This document shows, piece after piece, positions 8,631-17,746 of a stretch of DNA of 64,000 nucleotides. The position numbers and the translations under genes are program-made. The first letter of the stretch is position 1, and the number at the start of each line of letters is the position of its first letter. Where the stretch lies: the NCBI GenBank assembly GCA_947500295.1, contig CANMRM010000001.1, forward strand, positions 1,364,001 to 1,428,000. The letters run 5' to 3'. The notes beneath the pieces were generated by a model. It did no database searches. It was not told the DNA's origin and was given only the letters and a program-made list of their open reading frames with translations. This DNA comes from an uncultured Kordiimonas sp. GTDB taxonomy: Bacteria > Pseudomonadota > Alphaproteobacteria > Sphingomonadales > Kordiimonadaceae.

Positions 8631-9704
8631 GTGTTCAATTGGGTGAAGTCACTGTGCGCAGCTGCGCTGGCAGTAGTTGTTGCCGTTGCTGCCATTGCGC
8701 AGTCCGATGAGCAGCAAGTGCCCGGTGTCAAAGTGACGGTTGGCGCCTTTGCCGCGCCCGGTTCACCGTGGGACAATGACTGGCAGACCTTCAAACGAAA
8801 TGCGGAAGGCCGCTCAGACGGCGATGTTGCGATTAAGCTGTTGATCCGCGGTGAAACCGGCGGCGAGCCCGTAACCATGAGCAATATCCGCCGCAACCGC
8901 ATCCAATTTGGCGGATTCACAATCGGCGGGGCCTCGGCGATTGTACCCGAACTGTCGATGTTGCTGACACCCTTCTTTTTCCAGGACCGGGCCGAGCTGG
9001 ACTATGTCATGGACGAGCATCTGCTTGATGTATTTCAGCCGTTGTTTGCCGAAAAAAATCTGGTTCTCATTCGCTGGGTGGATGTGGGCTGGCTGAATTT
9101 TTACGGCAAAACGCCTATTCTGCGTCCTGAAGATGCGCGAGGGTATGCGTTGCGTTCACAGGCGTCGGAAGCGTCACAGGTTCTGATGACATCGCTGGGC
9201 GGCGACATGATCCAGATGCCTTTTCCGGATCTTATCCCGGCCCTTCAGACCGGTCTGGTGGACGGCGGTGAAACCAACATGCTTTTGTATGCCATCACGG
9301 GGCTGGGCAAAGAAGCGTCACACCTGACACTTACGCGCCACGCCTACGACACAGGTGTTGTTGTTGCCAACTATAAATGGTTCAACGCACTTAGTGTCGC
9401 TGATCAGGCTTTGATCAATGACGCTTTCCCAACATCTGCCGAAGCGCGGGGCGGTGTCCGTGCAATGACCGAGTCGCTGGGGGCCGCCATGCACGCTGAC
9501 CCGGACGTGACCATATATACGCTTTCGGAAGAAGACCGCGAGGCCTGGATTTCAGCGACTGCTGACAACGCAGAACAGATCATTGCCGAAGTCGGTGGCC
9601 AATCCGCCATGATTTTTGAAGCCATGCTCAAGGGCAGGGCGGATTATCGCGCCCGGCTTGCAGCAGGCGAATTTGGTGCAGCCGCTGAAAAAGGGGCAAA
9701 CTGA
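8631..9704 (+). CDS. TRAP transporter solute-binding protein (DctP type)
   Basis: This 357-residue periplasmic receptor delivers an organic acid to the DctQM permease encoded downstream. A signal peptide (LCAAALAVVVAVAAIAQ) precedes the DctP fold, seen in the segments LRSQASEASQVLMTSLGGD and the ligand-loop PALQTGLVDGGETN. I prefer the GTG at 8631, which has GAGGGGAG five bases upstream; a TTG at 8610 would add seven residues. The stop overlaps the dctQ start (TGATG). In the family the Arg in this region usually contacts a substrate carboxylate, so a carboxylic acid ligand is likely. Confidence 0.88.
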   Translation: MFNWVKSLCAAALAVVVAVAAIAQSDEQQVPGVKVTVGAFAAPGSPWDNDWQTFKRNAEGRSDGDVAIKLLIRGETGGEPVTMSNIRRNRIQFGGFTIGGASAIVPELSMLLTPFFFQDRAELDYVMDEHLLDVFQPLFAEKNLVLIRWVDVGWLNFYGKTPILRPEDARGYALRSQASEASQVLMTSLGGDMIQMPFPDLIPALQTGLVDGGETNMLLYAITGLGKEASHLTLTRHAYDTGVVVANYKWFNALSVADQALINDAFPTSAEARGGVRAMTESLGAAMHADPDVTIYTLSEEDREAWISATADNAEQIIAEVGGQSAMIFEAMLKGRADYRARLAAGEFGAAAEKGAN

Positions 9705-10261
9705 TGGAATTGGCCCGTAGCTTTTTGAAAGTTGTCTCGAAGGCGGAACGAACAATCACCTTGCTGGCGTTTGCAGTGATGACCCTGATCATTATTGCCG
9801 ATGTTATGAGCCGCAAAATCACTGGCGTTGGATTGGCTGGTGCGCCGCGCATCGGTGTTTTTGCGATGATCGCAACCGCATTCGTTAGTTTTGGCCTCGC
9901 GTCAGATGCCCGCAGGCATCTGCGGCCAAAGTTTGCGGACAGCTGGTTCCCGGAAAGCTGGGACAGTGCCATTACGCGCATTCAGGAGTTGCTGACCGCT
10001 GCCTTCTGTCTCGCATTTGCTGTGGTCGGTGTTGGGGTTGTGATCGAGACCTATGAGTTGGGCGAAGCCACACGGATGCTGCGCATTCCTGTCTGGCCGA
10101 TGCAGGCTTTGATCCCGCTCGTGTTTTTTGTTGCTGCGATCCGGCACAGCATCTTCGGGTTGATACCGGACCTAAGGCCCAAGCTTGAAGAAGCCGCAGG
10201 GTTGGACCCCATACCGGCAGACTTGAAGCCGGACGCCAAAGGTGAAGGAGACAGGGCATGA
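9704..10261 (+). CDS. TRAP transporter small permease (DctQ type)
   Basis: This is the 185-residue four-helix membrane subunit that pairs with DctM. Four hydrophobic segments are visible, beginning with ITLLAFAVMTLIIIADVMS (about 20-40) and including FCLAFAVVGVGVVIETYELG and WPMQALIPLVFFVAAIRH. It is translationally coupled on both sides: TGATG with the binding-protein gene and ATGA with the large permease gene. Confidence 0.88.
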   Translation: MELARSFLKVVSKAERTITLLAFAVMTLIIIADVMSRKITGVGLAGAPRIGVFAMIATAFVSFGLASDARRHLRPKFADSWFPESWDSAITRIQELLTAAFCLAFAVVGVGVVIETYELGEATRMLRIPVWPMQALIPLVFFVAAIRHSIFGLIPDLRPKLEEAAGLDPIPADLKPDAKGEGDRA

Positions 10262-11517
10262 GTGCACTTGTTCTTTCAACCTCCCTGATCGCGATGCTGC
10301 TCCTGCGGCAACGCATCGTCATTATGCTGATGTTTGCAGCGGCCTTCAGTTATCTGGCGTGGGGCGATGGGCGGCTTGATTATGTGGTGCTCGATGCGTG
10401 GGCGGCGGCGGATCAGGAAGTTCTTCTGTCCATTCCGCTCTTTATTCTGGCAGGCAACATCATGTCGCGCGGCTCTATTGCACGACGGCTGATATCCATT
10501 ATGCGCGAGGCCATGAACCCGATACCGGGTGGTCTGGCGATCGCGACGGTGCTGTCCTGCGCCTTTTTTGCCGCCATTTCCGGGTCAAGCACTGTAACGC
10601 TCATCGCCGTTGGCTCCGTGATGTATCCGGCACTCATAGATGCGGGTTACAGTAAAAAGTTTGCGCTGGGCGCGCTCTGTGCCGCTGGCACGCTTGGTAT
10701 CATCGTGCCGCCCTCCATTCCGCTTATCCTCTACGGTGTGATGACGGAAACATCGATTGCCGATCTCTTTAAGGCAGGCATCGGTCCGGCCATTCTGCTG
10801 ACCAGCATATTTGTCGCCTATTCGATGGTTGTGAACTGGAACAAGGAACGGGCGCCGTTCAATGTCAGTGCCGTATGGGCTGCATTGAAGGACGGCATTT
10901 TTGCGCTGTTCATGCCGGTTGTCATCCTGGGCGGTATTTATGCGGGCTGGTTTACCGCCACCGAGTCTGCGGCTGTTGCCGTGTTTTATGCCGTCCTTGT
11001 GGAACTCTTTGTTCACAAGGACATGACACTGGCTGAATTGAAGGATACGTCGCTTGAAACGGCGACTATGATGGGCAGCCTGTTTCCACTTCTGATGATG
11101 GCATTGTCGATCAACACCTTCATGGCTTATGAGCAAATTCCGGCAGCACTTGTCGGCTGGATGACCGAGCTGATAACCGACCCTGTTTCCTTCCTGCTGA
11201 TCACGATGGTGCTGTTGCTCGCTGTTGGCTGCTTCATGGATATAGGTTCGGCGATCCTGATTATATCGCCGCTTCTGATGCCGCTTGCGCTCTCGCAAGG
11301 TGTGGATCCGGTGCATTTTGGTGTGATCATGATCACCAACCTTGAAATTGGCTATCTCACACCGCCTCTTGGGTTAAATCTCATTGTTGCGATGACCGCC
11401 TTCAGGGAAGATTTCTGGCTGATCGCCAAGTCGGTGTTGCCGTTCCTCCTCTTGATGCTGATTGGTCTCTTGATCGTCACTTTCACACCAGCCTTGTCGC
11501 TTTTCTTAGTAAACTAG
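10258..11517 (+). CDS. TRAP transporter large permease (DctM type)
   Basis: This 419-residue, about 12-helix protein is the Na+-coupled translocating subunit of the TRAP system. Family features are LFILAGNIMSRGSIARRL, the SGSSTVTLIAVG region, and the repeated PPSIPLILYG and PPLGLNLIVA segments that mark the inverted-repeat core. Its length is normal. The start overlaps the dctQ stop. With dctP and dctQ it makes a complete secondary importer, followed 13 bp later by an FAD-linked oxidase that probably acts on the imported acid. Confidence 0.9.
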   Translation: MSALVLSTSLIAMLLLRQRIVIMLMFAAAFSYLAWGDGRLDYVVLDAWAAADQEVLLSIPLFILAGNIMSRGSIARRLISIMREAMNPIPGGLAIATVLSCAFFAAISGSSTVTLIAVGSVMYPALIDAGYSKKFALGALCAAGTLGIIVPPSIPLILYGVMTETSIADLFKAGIGPAILLTSIFVAYSMVVNWNKERAPFNVSAVWAALKDGIFALFMPVVILGGIYAGWFTATESAAVAVFYAVLVELFVHKDMTLAELKDTSLETATMMGSLFPLLMMALSINTFMAYEQIPAALVGWMTELITDPVSFLLITMVLLLAVGCFMDIGSAILIISPLLMPLALSQGVDPVHFGVIMITNLEIGYLTPPLGLNLIVAMTAFREDFWLIAKSVLPFLLLMLIGLLIVTFTPALSLFLVN

Positions 11518-11530
11518 TTAGGACCGAGCC

Positions 11531-13102
11531 ATGGATTCCTCCCTCAAAGACCGTTTGATCCAGATAGTGGGGCAGGACAATCTGCTTCTGGAAGACGCGG
11601 ATCGCATCTTCTATTCACAGGACGTCAGCAAGCGCGCCGATTATGTAACCAATGCCGTGATCTGCCCTGGCGACAAGCATGAGCTGGCGGCTGCGGTGAA
11701 AGTGGTTGTTGAAGCGGGCTACTCTGTGTTCCCGCGCGGGGGCGGCATGAGCTACACCAGCGGATACCTGCCCACCAACAAAAAGGCGGTCACGATCGAC
11801 ACGGGTCGGATGAACAGGGTTCTCGAGGTCAACACAACGGATATGTATGTGACTGTTGAGGCCGGGTGTCGCTGGATAGATTTGCACGAGGCCTTGAAAG
11901 GCAAGGGCGTGCGCCCTCCTTTCTGGGGCACATTGTCGGGCATCCGTGCGACCATTGGCGGCGGTATGAGCCAGAACAGCATCTTCTTCGGCTCTGGCGT
12001 GCATGGCACGGCAGCGGACAGCGCGACCGGGTTCGAGATTGTGCTGGCCGACGGCAGTATCTTAAAGACAGGCGCGGGTGCACAGGTGAACGCCAGTCCT
12101 TTCCAACGCCATTACGGCCCGGATCTGACCGGCCTGTTTACTGCGGACGCAGGCGCACTAGGGCTGAAAGCAACGGTGACGATGAAGCTCATTCGCGACC
12201 CGGCTCACAAGCGCTTCGCTTCCTTTGACTTTGCGGATTACTCCTCGCTGTTTAAGGCGGCGAGCGAAGTATCGCGGCGTGGGCTTGCTACGGAAAGTTT
12301 TGGCTTTGACCCCTATTTGCAAAGCCAGCGCATGAAGCGGCAAAGCCTGGCAAGCGATGTCAAAACGCTCACCAATGTGATGAAATCATCGGGCGGTGCT
12401 TTCAAGGCTTTGAAGGAGGGCGCGAAGATTGCCATGGCGGGCCGTGGCTTTATGGATGATGCCGAGTACAGCTATCATTTCATCACCGAGGCTCACAGCG
12501 CAGCTGGCGCGGATGCAGCTCTCGCGGAAATTGAGGAGATATGCACCGAAGCGGGCGGCAAGCAGCTTGAAAACTCGATCCCGAAGATCATCAGCGCCAA
12601 TCCTTTCACGCCGTTGAACAATATGGTCGGACCGGAAGGCGAGCGCTGGCTGCCCGTGCACGGGCTGGTGCCGCACTCCAAAGGGCCGGAACTGATGGCC
12701 GCAGTGGAAAAATGCTTCGCTGACCACGGTGATGAATTGGACGCACACGGTGTCAACACGGGGTATCTCATCGCGACAATCGGTGCGAGCACCTGTGTGC
12801 TTGAGCCCGTGTTTTTCTGGCCGGATGAACGTATGGAAATTCAGGAAGAGGTCGTAGAGGACAGCGCCAAGAAAAACTTCAAGGACTTCGGTGCGCGGCC
12901 CGAAGGGTTTGCGACGGTCATGAAGGTGCGAGCTGCTCTCAGCGATATTTTTGTGGCGCACGGCGCGGTACACATGCAAATCGGCAAGGCCTATCCCTAT
13001 CGCGAAGGGCTGGAACCAGCGACTTATGCTGTGGTTGAAGGCCTGAAGAAACAGCTCGATCCGACTGGCCAGATCAACCCTGGCGCTTTGGGGCTGATTT
13101 AG
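11531..13102 (+). CDS. FAD-linked oxidase/dehydrogenase of the GlcD/VAO family
   Basis: This 523-residue soluble flavoprotein has the PCMH-type FAD domain (about 35-215) with FPRGGGMSYTSGY, the flavin-contact region TVEAGCRWIDLHEAL and TIGGGMSQNS, and ends in the usual LDPTGQINPGALGL. Relatives oxidise 2-hydroxy acids, phenolic alcohols or lactones. It is the last gene of the VOC-methyltransferase-TRAP operon, so the imported compound or its methylated product is the likely substrate. I cannot separate a GlcD-like hydroxyacid dehydrogenase from a 4-cresol/vanillyl-alcohol type enzyme by eye. Confidence 0.82.
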   Translation: MDSSLKDRLIQIVGQDNLLLEDADRIFYSQDVSKRADYVTNAVICPGDKHELAAAVKVVVEAGYSVFPRGGGMSYTSGYLPTNKKAVTIDTGRMNRVLEVNTTDMYVTVEAGCRWIDLHEALKGKGVRPPFWGTLSGIRATIGGGMSQNSIFFGSGVHGTAADSATGFEIVLADGSILKTGAGAQVNASPFQRHYGPDLTGLFTADAGALGLKATVTMKLIRDPAHKRFASFDFADYSSLFKAASEVSRRGLATESFGFDPYLQSQRMKRQSLASDVKTLTNVMKSSGGAFKALKEGAKIAMAGRGFMDDAEYSYHFITEAHSAAGADAALAEIEEICTEAGGKQLENSIPKIISANPFTPLNNMVGPEGERWLPVHGLVPHSKGPELMAAVEKCFADHGDELDAHGVNTGYLIATIGASTCVLEPVFFWPDERMEIQEEVVEDSAKKNFKDFGARPEGFATVMKVRAALSDIFVAHGAVHMQIGKAYPYREGLEPATYAVVEGLKKQLDPTGQINPGALGLI

Positions 13103-13138
13103 GCAAGCAACGGACGTTCTGTCTGGACAGGCCTCCGT

Positions 13139-14254
13139 CTACCGCAATGAGAAAGGCCGCACCCGGGTTACCATCTCGTATAGATATTTGCCGGGTTGTT
13201 CGTTGATGACCAGATGGGCGGAATGCTCAAAATTCACATACTCTTTGTGGGGCGCTTCCAGTGTTTCAAACCAGGGGCGAACAAGACTTGTTGGCGTTTG
13301 CCAGTCATGTTCTCCCTGAAAAAGGAACATAGGTACCCGATACCGTGTGCCAAACTGAAGCCGAAGGTCCCGGTCGTGCAGGTCGGCGAACAGCTGCTTC
13401 GTGGTTTCACTTTCACCGCTTAATAGTCCCATTGCCTGCCCGAAGGACACTTCGGGCGAGAACAACAGGTCGTGTGCAATGTCTGATGTGAAGAAGCTGT
13501 TGCTTTTGGAAGCATGCAGCGACGTGCCGAAGTCCGTGAGCGGTTCCTGGATCGTGCTGATCCGTCCCATTATGCCGTCGAAGTCATTTTTGTCCGGCCA
13601 CATATCGGTAAGGGCGCGCAAGCGGTTGGCGGTGGTGGTATCACCAGCGCGTTCTGCGGCTTCGATGTTCAGGCGGCGCGACTCGTCAAAGCCCCCTTTC
13701 CAGCTCAGGGCTTGCCCAACACCAACATAGGCTGAGATGAGGTCGGGACGTTTCTGGATGACGCCAAGGCCCAGCATGGCGCCCCAGCTGTGACCAACAA
13801 GCGTCACTTTATTAACGTTCAATCGATGCGTCAGGTGCTCAATCAACTCAACCGTGTCGCTGACCATTCGGTCGTAGTCTGTGGGGGTTTGCTCCGGATC
13901 GGCTACGGGTGATCGAACCGTGCCGCGCTGGTCCCATTCCACAAGGGTGAAATATTCTGTGAGCGGGCGCAGGTTCCGGTACGACATGCCGGTCTGGGGC
14001 CAGCCGGGGCCACCATGCAGGTCGAGCATCACAGGATTGTCGGCGTTTCTGCTCCGAATGCGAACATATTGCTCGACGCCGCCCAGCGTGACCATCTCCG
14101 CTTCATCAATACCGTTTGGTGATCCGAACCAGTTGGCGTCGTCATTGTAGGTTTTGCCAACATCAATAATGAGCGCCGCGCCAACTAACGCGCCTGCTAG
14201 CACAAGCAGCAGCGGCAGGCCGACATATTTGCCAGCCGACTTAAAAAACTTCAT
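13139..14254 (-). CDS. Membrane-anchored alpha/beta hydrolase, proline-iminopeptidase-like
   Basis: This 371-residue hydrolase has an N-terminal hydrophobic anchor (YVGLPLLLVLAGALVGAALI, about 8-28) and then a periplasmic alpha/beta fold. The oxyanion motif LHGGPGWPQ and the nucleophile elbow GHSWGAMLG are intact, and the acid/His end is seen as HDWQTP and FEHSAHLV. HGGPG with GHSWG is characteristic of prolyl iminopeptidases, epoxide hydrolases and related esterases. The start at 14254 is preceded by AGGTGGG; an upstream ATG at 14287 is less likely. It is a single gene, separated from its neighbours. Confidence 0.85.
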   Translation of the reverse strand: MKFFKSAGKYVGLPLLLVLAGALVGAALIIDVGKTYNDDANWFGSPNGIDEAEMVTLGGVEQYVRIRSRNADNPVMLDLHGGPGWPQTGMSYRNLRPLTEYFTLVEWDQRGTVRSPVADPEQTPTDYDRMVSDTVELIEHLTHRLNVNKVTLVGHSWGAMLGLGVIQKRPDLISAYVGVGQALSWKGGFDESRRLNIEAAERAGDTTTANRLRALTDMWPDKNDFDGIMGRISTIQEPLTDFGTSLHASKSNSFFTSDIAHDLLFSPEVSFGQAMGLLSGESETTKQLFADLHDRDLRLQFGTRYRVPMFLFQGEHDWQTPTSLVRPWFETLEAPHKEYVNFEHSAHLVINEQPGKYLYEMVTRVRPFSLR

Positions 14255-14331
14255 AGACCCACCTAACCTCACGGTTGCAAACTTCATTCCTGGCGAGAAT
14301 TTAACCTGCCTTTTCCGTATGGTCGAGCCCG

Positions 14332-15354
14332 TTAGTCCAGTTTGACAATAGTCTTGCCATGGTTTTTGCCAGCCATGAGGCGGCTGAAGGCCGCGGGTGC
14401 TGCTTCAATTCCTTCGCTGAGGTCTTCAAGAAATTTCATCTTGCCTGCCGCGATGAGGGGCAGGAAAGTGTCTACCATATCTCCCATCTGGTCCATAAAA
14501 TCATAGACGACAAGGCCACGAACCGTAGCACGTGCCTTGATCACCGAGCCAAGGCCCGGTCCCGTGGGTACGCCCGTCTGGTTGATCACGGAGATCATGC
14601 CGCACAATACAACCCGCGCTCCAATCGCCAGGCGCCAGATCACCGCATCCAGCGTTTCACCACCCACATTGTCGAAGTAGATATCAACACCATTTGGGCA
14701 CAGCCGATCTATACCGTCTGCGACGGATTCTTTTTTATAATTGATACACGCGTCGAAACCTGCCTCTTCCAGCAGCCATGCGCATTTCTCGTCGCTGCCA
14801 GCAATGCCGATGACTTTGCAGCCAAGTGATTTGGCATATTGTCCAACCACGGAGCCCACGGCGCCTGCTGCAGCGGAAACAACCAGAACATCACCGGCCT
14901 TTGGCTCGGCCAGATGCTTTAAACCGGCGTATGCTGTCAGGCCGGGCATGCCCAAACTTCCCAGAGCAAGCGTTTGCGGCATAATTCGTGCGTCCAAGAT
15001 ACGGGTACGGTCGAACCGTTCAGGATCAGTAATCGGTTCTACGGTGCAGTAGGTTTGCCAGTTACCTCTCACAAGAATTGTGTCCCCTGCCTGAAAGTCA
15101 GGGTGACGGCTCTCCAAAACCTCGGAAACAGTCTCTCCGAGCAGCAGGTCACCCGGCTTTATGCTACCGGATATGTGTCGCCCGGCAATCTGGCTGCGCA
15201 TGTAGGGGTCGAGCGAAAGATACAGGTTTTTGCACAAAATCTCTCCGTCACCCGGTGGCACAACCGCGCTTTCGGAAAGAACAAAATGATCTGCTGTCGG
15301 GACACCCTCGGGGGTTGCCCTCAGGCGAATTTGCTGGTTCATCGGTTCAGTCAT
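14332..15354 (-). CDS. NADP-dependent MDR oxidoreductase, zinc-independent (CurA/PTGR type)
   Basis: This 340-residue medium-chain reductase belongs to the branch that reduces the C=C bond of alpha,beta-unsaturated carbonyls. It shows NLYLSLDPYMR near residue 45, the nucleotide-binding AAAGAVGSVVGQYAKSLGCKV (about 155-175, a Rossmann AxxGxxG variant) and VDIYFDNVGGETLD. No zinc-ligand cysteine set is present. It diverges from the nitrilase-like gene, with a palindromic operator 19 bp ahead of its start. A close paralogue lies at 32640-33665. Confidence 0.88.
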   Translation of the reverse strand: MTEPMNQQIRLRATPEGVPTADHFVLSESAVVPPGDGEILCKNLYLSLDPYMRSQIAGRHISGSIKPGDLLLGETVSEVLESRHPDFQAGDTILVRGNWQTYCTVEPITDPERFDRTRILDARIMPQTLALGSLGMPGLTAYAGLKHLAEPKAGDVLVVSAAAGAVGSVVGQYAKSLGCKVIGIAGSDEKCAWLLEEAGFDACINYKKESVADGIDRLCPNGVDIYFDNVGGETLDAVIWRLAIGARVVLCGMISVINQTGVPTGPGLGSVIKARATVRGLVVYDFMDQMGDMVDTFLPLIAAGKMKFLEDLSEGIEAAPAAFSRLMAGKNHGKTIVKLD

Positions 15355-15372
15355 GGCGCGCTCCGCATTAAA

Positions 15373-15390
15373 TGCTATATCAGTATATCA
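15373..15390. promoter_or_regulatory. Candidate shared operator, site 2
   Basis: TGCTATATCAGTATATCA sits in the divergent gap between the MDR reductase and nitrilase-like genes and matches 14 of 18 positions of the local consensus TGTTATATCGATATAACA. It is 18 bp upstream of the MDR start, placed to block that promoter. Confidence 0.55.
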
Positions 15391-15469
15391 TTTTAATTTA
15401 TTCTTGATGTAAAACAAGTGATATTCTGCGTGTTTCCGTTATAGTCAGGCGAAATATAAGGGGTGATGT

Positions 15470-16528
15470 ATGAGTGATCAGAAACTGCTGGGTCCGAGCT
15501 ACTATGCGGCCGCATTGCAAACCACGTGTGATGCCGTCAATGGCCTGCCGTCGCGCGAGGAAGCCCGCGCCTCCATGATGCGTACCATCGAGCGGCTGGC
15601 CGGCGAAATACAGGCGACCAAACGCTTTGTCGGCCCCGATACAAAGATAGTTGTTTTGCCGGAATATGTGCTGACGGCTTATCCCCTGGGGGACACTGTG
15701 CCGGGCTGGGCGGACAAGGCGGCGATCGATGTCGATGGACCCGAATATGATGCCCTCGGCAAAATTGCGCAGGACAATGATCTCTTTTTGATGGGCAATG
15801 CCTACGAGCGCGACGTGCACTTCCCGGAGCTTTATTTTCAGGCCTGCTTTATCATCGGCCCCAATGGGGATGTCGTTTTGCGCTACCGGCGCCTCAACTC
15901 CATGTTTGCCCCCACACCGCATGATGTTTGGGACAAATATCTGGATATTTACGGTCTCGATGGTGTGTTCCCGGTGGCTAAAACTGAAATTGGCAATCTG
16001 GCGGCGATTGCTTCCGAAGAAATTCTCTACCCTGAAATTGCCCGATCTTTTGCCCTAAGAGGTGCTGAAGTATTCCTGCATGCCACCGGCGAGATGGGGT
16101 CCGTGTCAGACACGCCCAAAGCGATTGCCAGAAAAGCCCGGGCGCTTGAAAACCTTGCGTATGTTGTATCCGCAAATGCGGGCGGTATCCGCGGTCACGA
16201 GCTACCGTTTTCAGCAACCGACGGGCGGTCTTCAATTGTTGACTATAAGGGTGTGGTGCAGGCGGAAAGCGGCTGGGGCCAGACTATGACGGCCCATGCC
16301 TGTATTGACCTGAACGCCTTGCGCAAGCACCGCCGCCGCCCGGGCATGAGCAATATGCTGGCCCGCCAGCGATTGGAACTTTTCGCAGAAACCTATGCAA
16401 CGCTTGGCACGCAGCCCGCGAACAGCCTTCTCAATGGCGACGGCATTGTCAAAACACCTGACCGCGCGCATTTCATTGGCGCACAGCAGGCCTCGATCAA
16501 GAAAATGAGTGACGACGGTGTGATCTGA
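15470..16528 (+). CDS. Nitrilase-superfamily protein with altered catalytic triad
   Basis: This 352-residue protein has the full carbon-nitrogen hydrolase fold, but only the Glu of the Glu-Lys-Cys triad is conventional. VVLPEYVLTAYP keeps Glu65. In VLRYRRLNS the usual Lys after YR is Arg141. In LAAIASEEILYPE the nucleophile position before the two residues preceding xxxPE is Ser182 instead of Cys. The family therefore predicts no normal nitrilase or amidase activity; a Ser-based hydrolase or a non-catalytic role is possible. The last 12 codons, including the stop, are duplicated exactly at 17706-17741. The gene diverges from an MDR reductase across operator site 2. Confidence 0.8.
   Translation: MSDQKLLGPSYYAAALQTTCDAVNGLPSREEARASMMRTIERLAGEIQATKRFVGPDTKIVVLPEYVLTAYPLGDTVPGWADKAAIDVDGPEYDALGKIAQDNDLFLMGNAYERDVHFPELYFQACFIIGPNGDVVLRYRRLNSMFAPTPHDVWDKYLDIYGLDGVFPVAKTEIGNLAAIASEEILYPEIARSFALRGAEVFLHATGEMGSVSDTPKAIARKARALENLAYVVSANAGGIRGHELPFSATDGRSSIVDYKGVVQAESGWGQTMTAHACIDLNALRKHRRRPGMSNMLARQRLELFAETYATLGTQPANSLLNGDGIVKTPDRAHFIGAQQASIKKMSDDGVI
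16493..16528 (+). repeat. 36-bp direct repeat, left copy (3' end of the nitrilase-like gene)
   Basis: These 36 bases encode the last residues of the nitrilase-like protein (SIKKMSDDGVI) and its stop codon. An identical copy in the same orientation lies at 17706-17741. The sequence in between carries the minus-strand epimerase gene. The flanking sequences beyond the 36 bp are not clearly alike. Confidence 0.9.
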
Positions 16529-16536
16529 ACGGGTAG

Positions 16537-17625
16537 CTAGCCTCGACTACGCCAGCTATTCAATATTTCCTGCTCCCGCTCGCGGGAGAGGCCGAGCCCT
16601 CCAACAGGAAAGCTCGTGTGCCGGAAATTATAGGCGCTGTACCAGCGCCAGGCCGCACGTGCGGTTTCTTGAAGGGGCCTGTAGTGTGCACCTGCGGCAA
16701 GTGCTTTGGCGCCGCTGATCTGATAAAAGCCCTCATCTTCGTCAAGTGGTGCCCAAAGGGGCATGTCTGAAAAAGAGTTCACGCCTTGCTCGCGCCTCAG
16801 AAAATCCGCATCGACCCATGTCAATCGGACATCGCTGCCAAGGGCCTCGCGCGTGACTTCAAGAAAGTCCCTGAATTGCAGGGGTTTCTCGGGTCCGCAC
16901 ATGTTGAAAATGCCTGCCCGCTTGCTCTCCACACTATCCAGAATCCAACCTGCGAGGTCGCGCACATCAATGTATTGCACCGGGTCGTTGCCGTTGCCTG
17001 GGGCCAGAACCTCGTCTTCAAAAGCTAGTCTGCGCAGCCAATAGTGGAAAGCGGCACCGTCATCGCGCGGACCAAAGATGGCATGACAGCGCGAGACGCC
17101 ATGCGCATTCGGAAAGTACGTGGACAGAAGTTGCTCTGCCGCCACTTTTTCGCCCCCGTACCAGCCGGGATTATTGATATGAACGGGATCGCTTTCCTGC
17201 AGACCAGCCCGGCTAAAATTTCTGTAAACTGCGATACTTGAGCAGAAAAAGTAGAAGTCGGTCCGATCCGCCAATAGCCTTGCTGTTTCCGCAACCAACG
17301 CTGATTGCTCTGGCCAGACATCGATGACGGCATCCCAGCGACGCTTGCCGGCCAAAGCTGACAAATCGCTACCGTTCAGCCGTCTGTCGCCGCGAAGCTT
17401 TTCAACGTTCGGAAACAGGTAGGGCCGGGTGATGCCCCGATTAAACAGGGTAACCTCATGGCCTGCCGCGAGCGCACGTTCAACAACTGCAGGGCCGACA
17501 AAATTCGTACCGCCAAGGACCAATATCTTCATTGGCGTTTCGCTGGCCACCGCTTTTTGCGTCGCACCCACATAAGCGGCTGCCAGTCCACCAAGGGTCG
17601 TTTGCAGAAAACTTCTTCTGTGCAT
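16537..17625 (-). CDS. Exported NAD-dependent epimerase/dehydratase-like protein (Tat signal)
   Basis: This 362-residue short-chain reductase-type protein has a Tat-like leader HRRSFLQTTLGGLAAAYVG, then a Rossmann NAD motif ILVLGGTNFVGPAVVERAL (about 34-52). The active-site Tyr of extended SDRs appears in the NPGWYGGEKVAAEQLL segment (YxxxK: YGGEK). Related proteins act on nucleotide sugars or chloroplast RNA-binding substrates. Export of an NAD-binding SDR is uncommon, so the leader may be vestigial; a start at MKILVLGG (17532) would give a cytoplasmic form. The gene lies between two identical 36-bp repeats, as if inserted behind the nitrilase-like gene. Confidence 0.75.
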   Translation of the reverse strand: MHRRSFLQTTLGGLAAAYVGATQKAVASETPMKILVLGGTNFVGPAVVERALAAGHEVTLFNRGITRPYLFPNVEKLRGDRRLNGSDLSALAGKRRWDAVIDVWPEQSALVAETARLLADRTDFYFFCSSIAVYRNFSRAGLQESDPVHINNPGWYGGEKVAAEQLLSTYFPNAHGVSRCHAIFGPRDDGAAFHYWLRRLAFEDEVLAPGNGNDPVQYIDVRDLAGWILDSVESKRAGIFNMCGPEKPLQFRDFLEVTREALGSDVRLTWVDADFLRREQGVNSFSDMPLWAPLDEDEGFYQISGAKALAAGAHYRPLQETARAAWRWYSAYNFRHTSFPVGGLGLSREREQEILNSWRSRG

Positions 17626-17705
17626 GTAACTTTATAACATTAATTTGGCTCGGACACAAGATAGCCATCTATGGCAGCATTTGTCTCATGGGTGAGAAGC
17701 GGATA

Positions 17706-17741
17706 TCGATCAAGAAAATGAGTGACGACGGTGTGATCTGA
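17706..17741 (+). repeat. 36-bp direct repeat, right copy
   Basis: This is an exact copy of 16493-16528, including the nitrilase stop codon, in the same orientation. Here it is not part of a gene: it lies between the epimerase promoter side and the end of the Fnr-type regulator. The copies start 1,213 bp apart. It marks the right border of a segment holding only the epimerase gene. Confidence 0.9.
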
Positions 17742-17746
17742 CAGGG

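Noticed and set aside
17622-17639. Possible tenth copy of the shared palindrome ahead of the epimerase gene (GCATGTAACTTTATAACA)
   Set aside because: Only 11 of 18 positions match the local consensus and the left half is lost, so chance in an AT-rich gap is likely.
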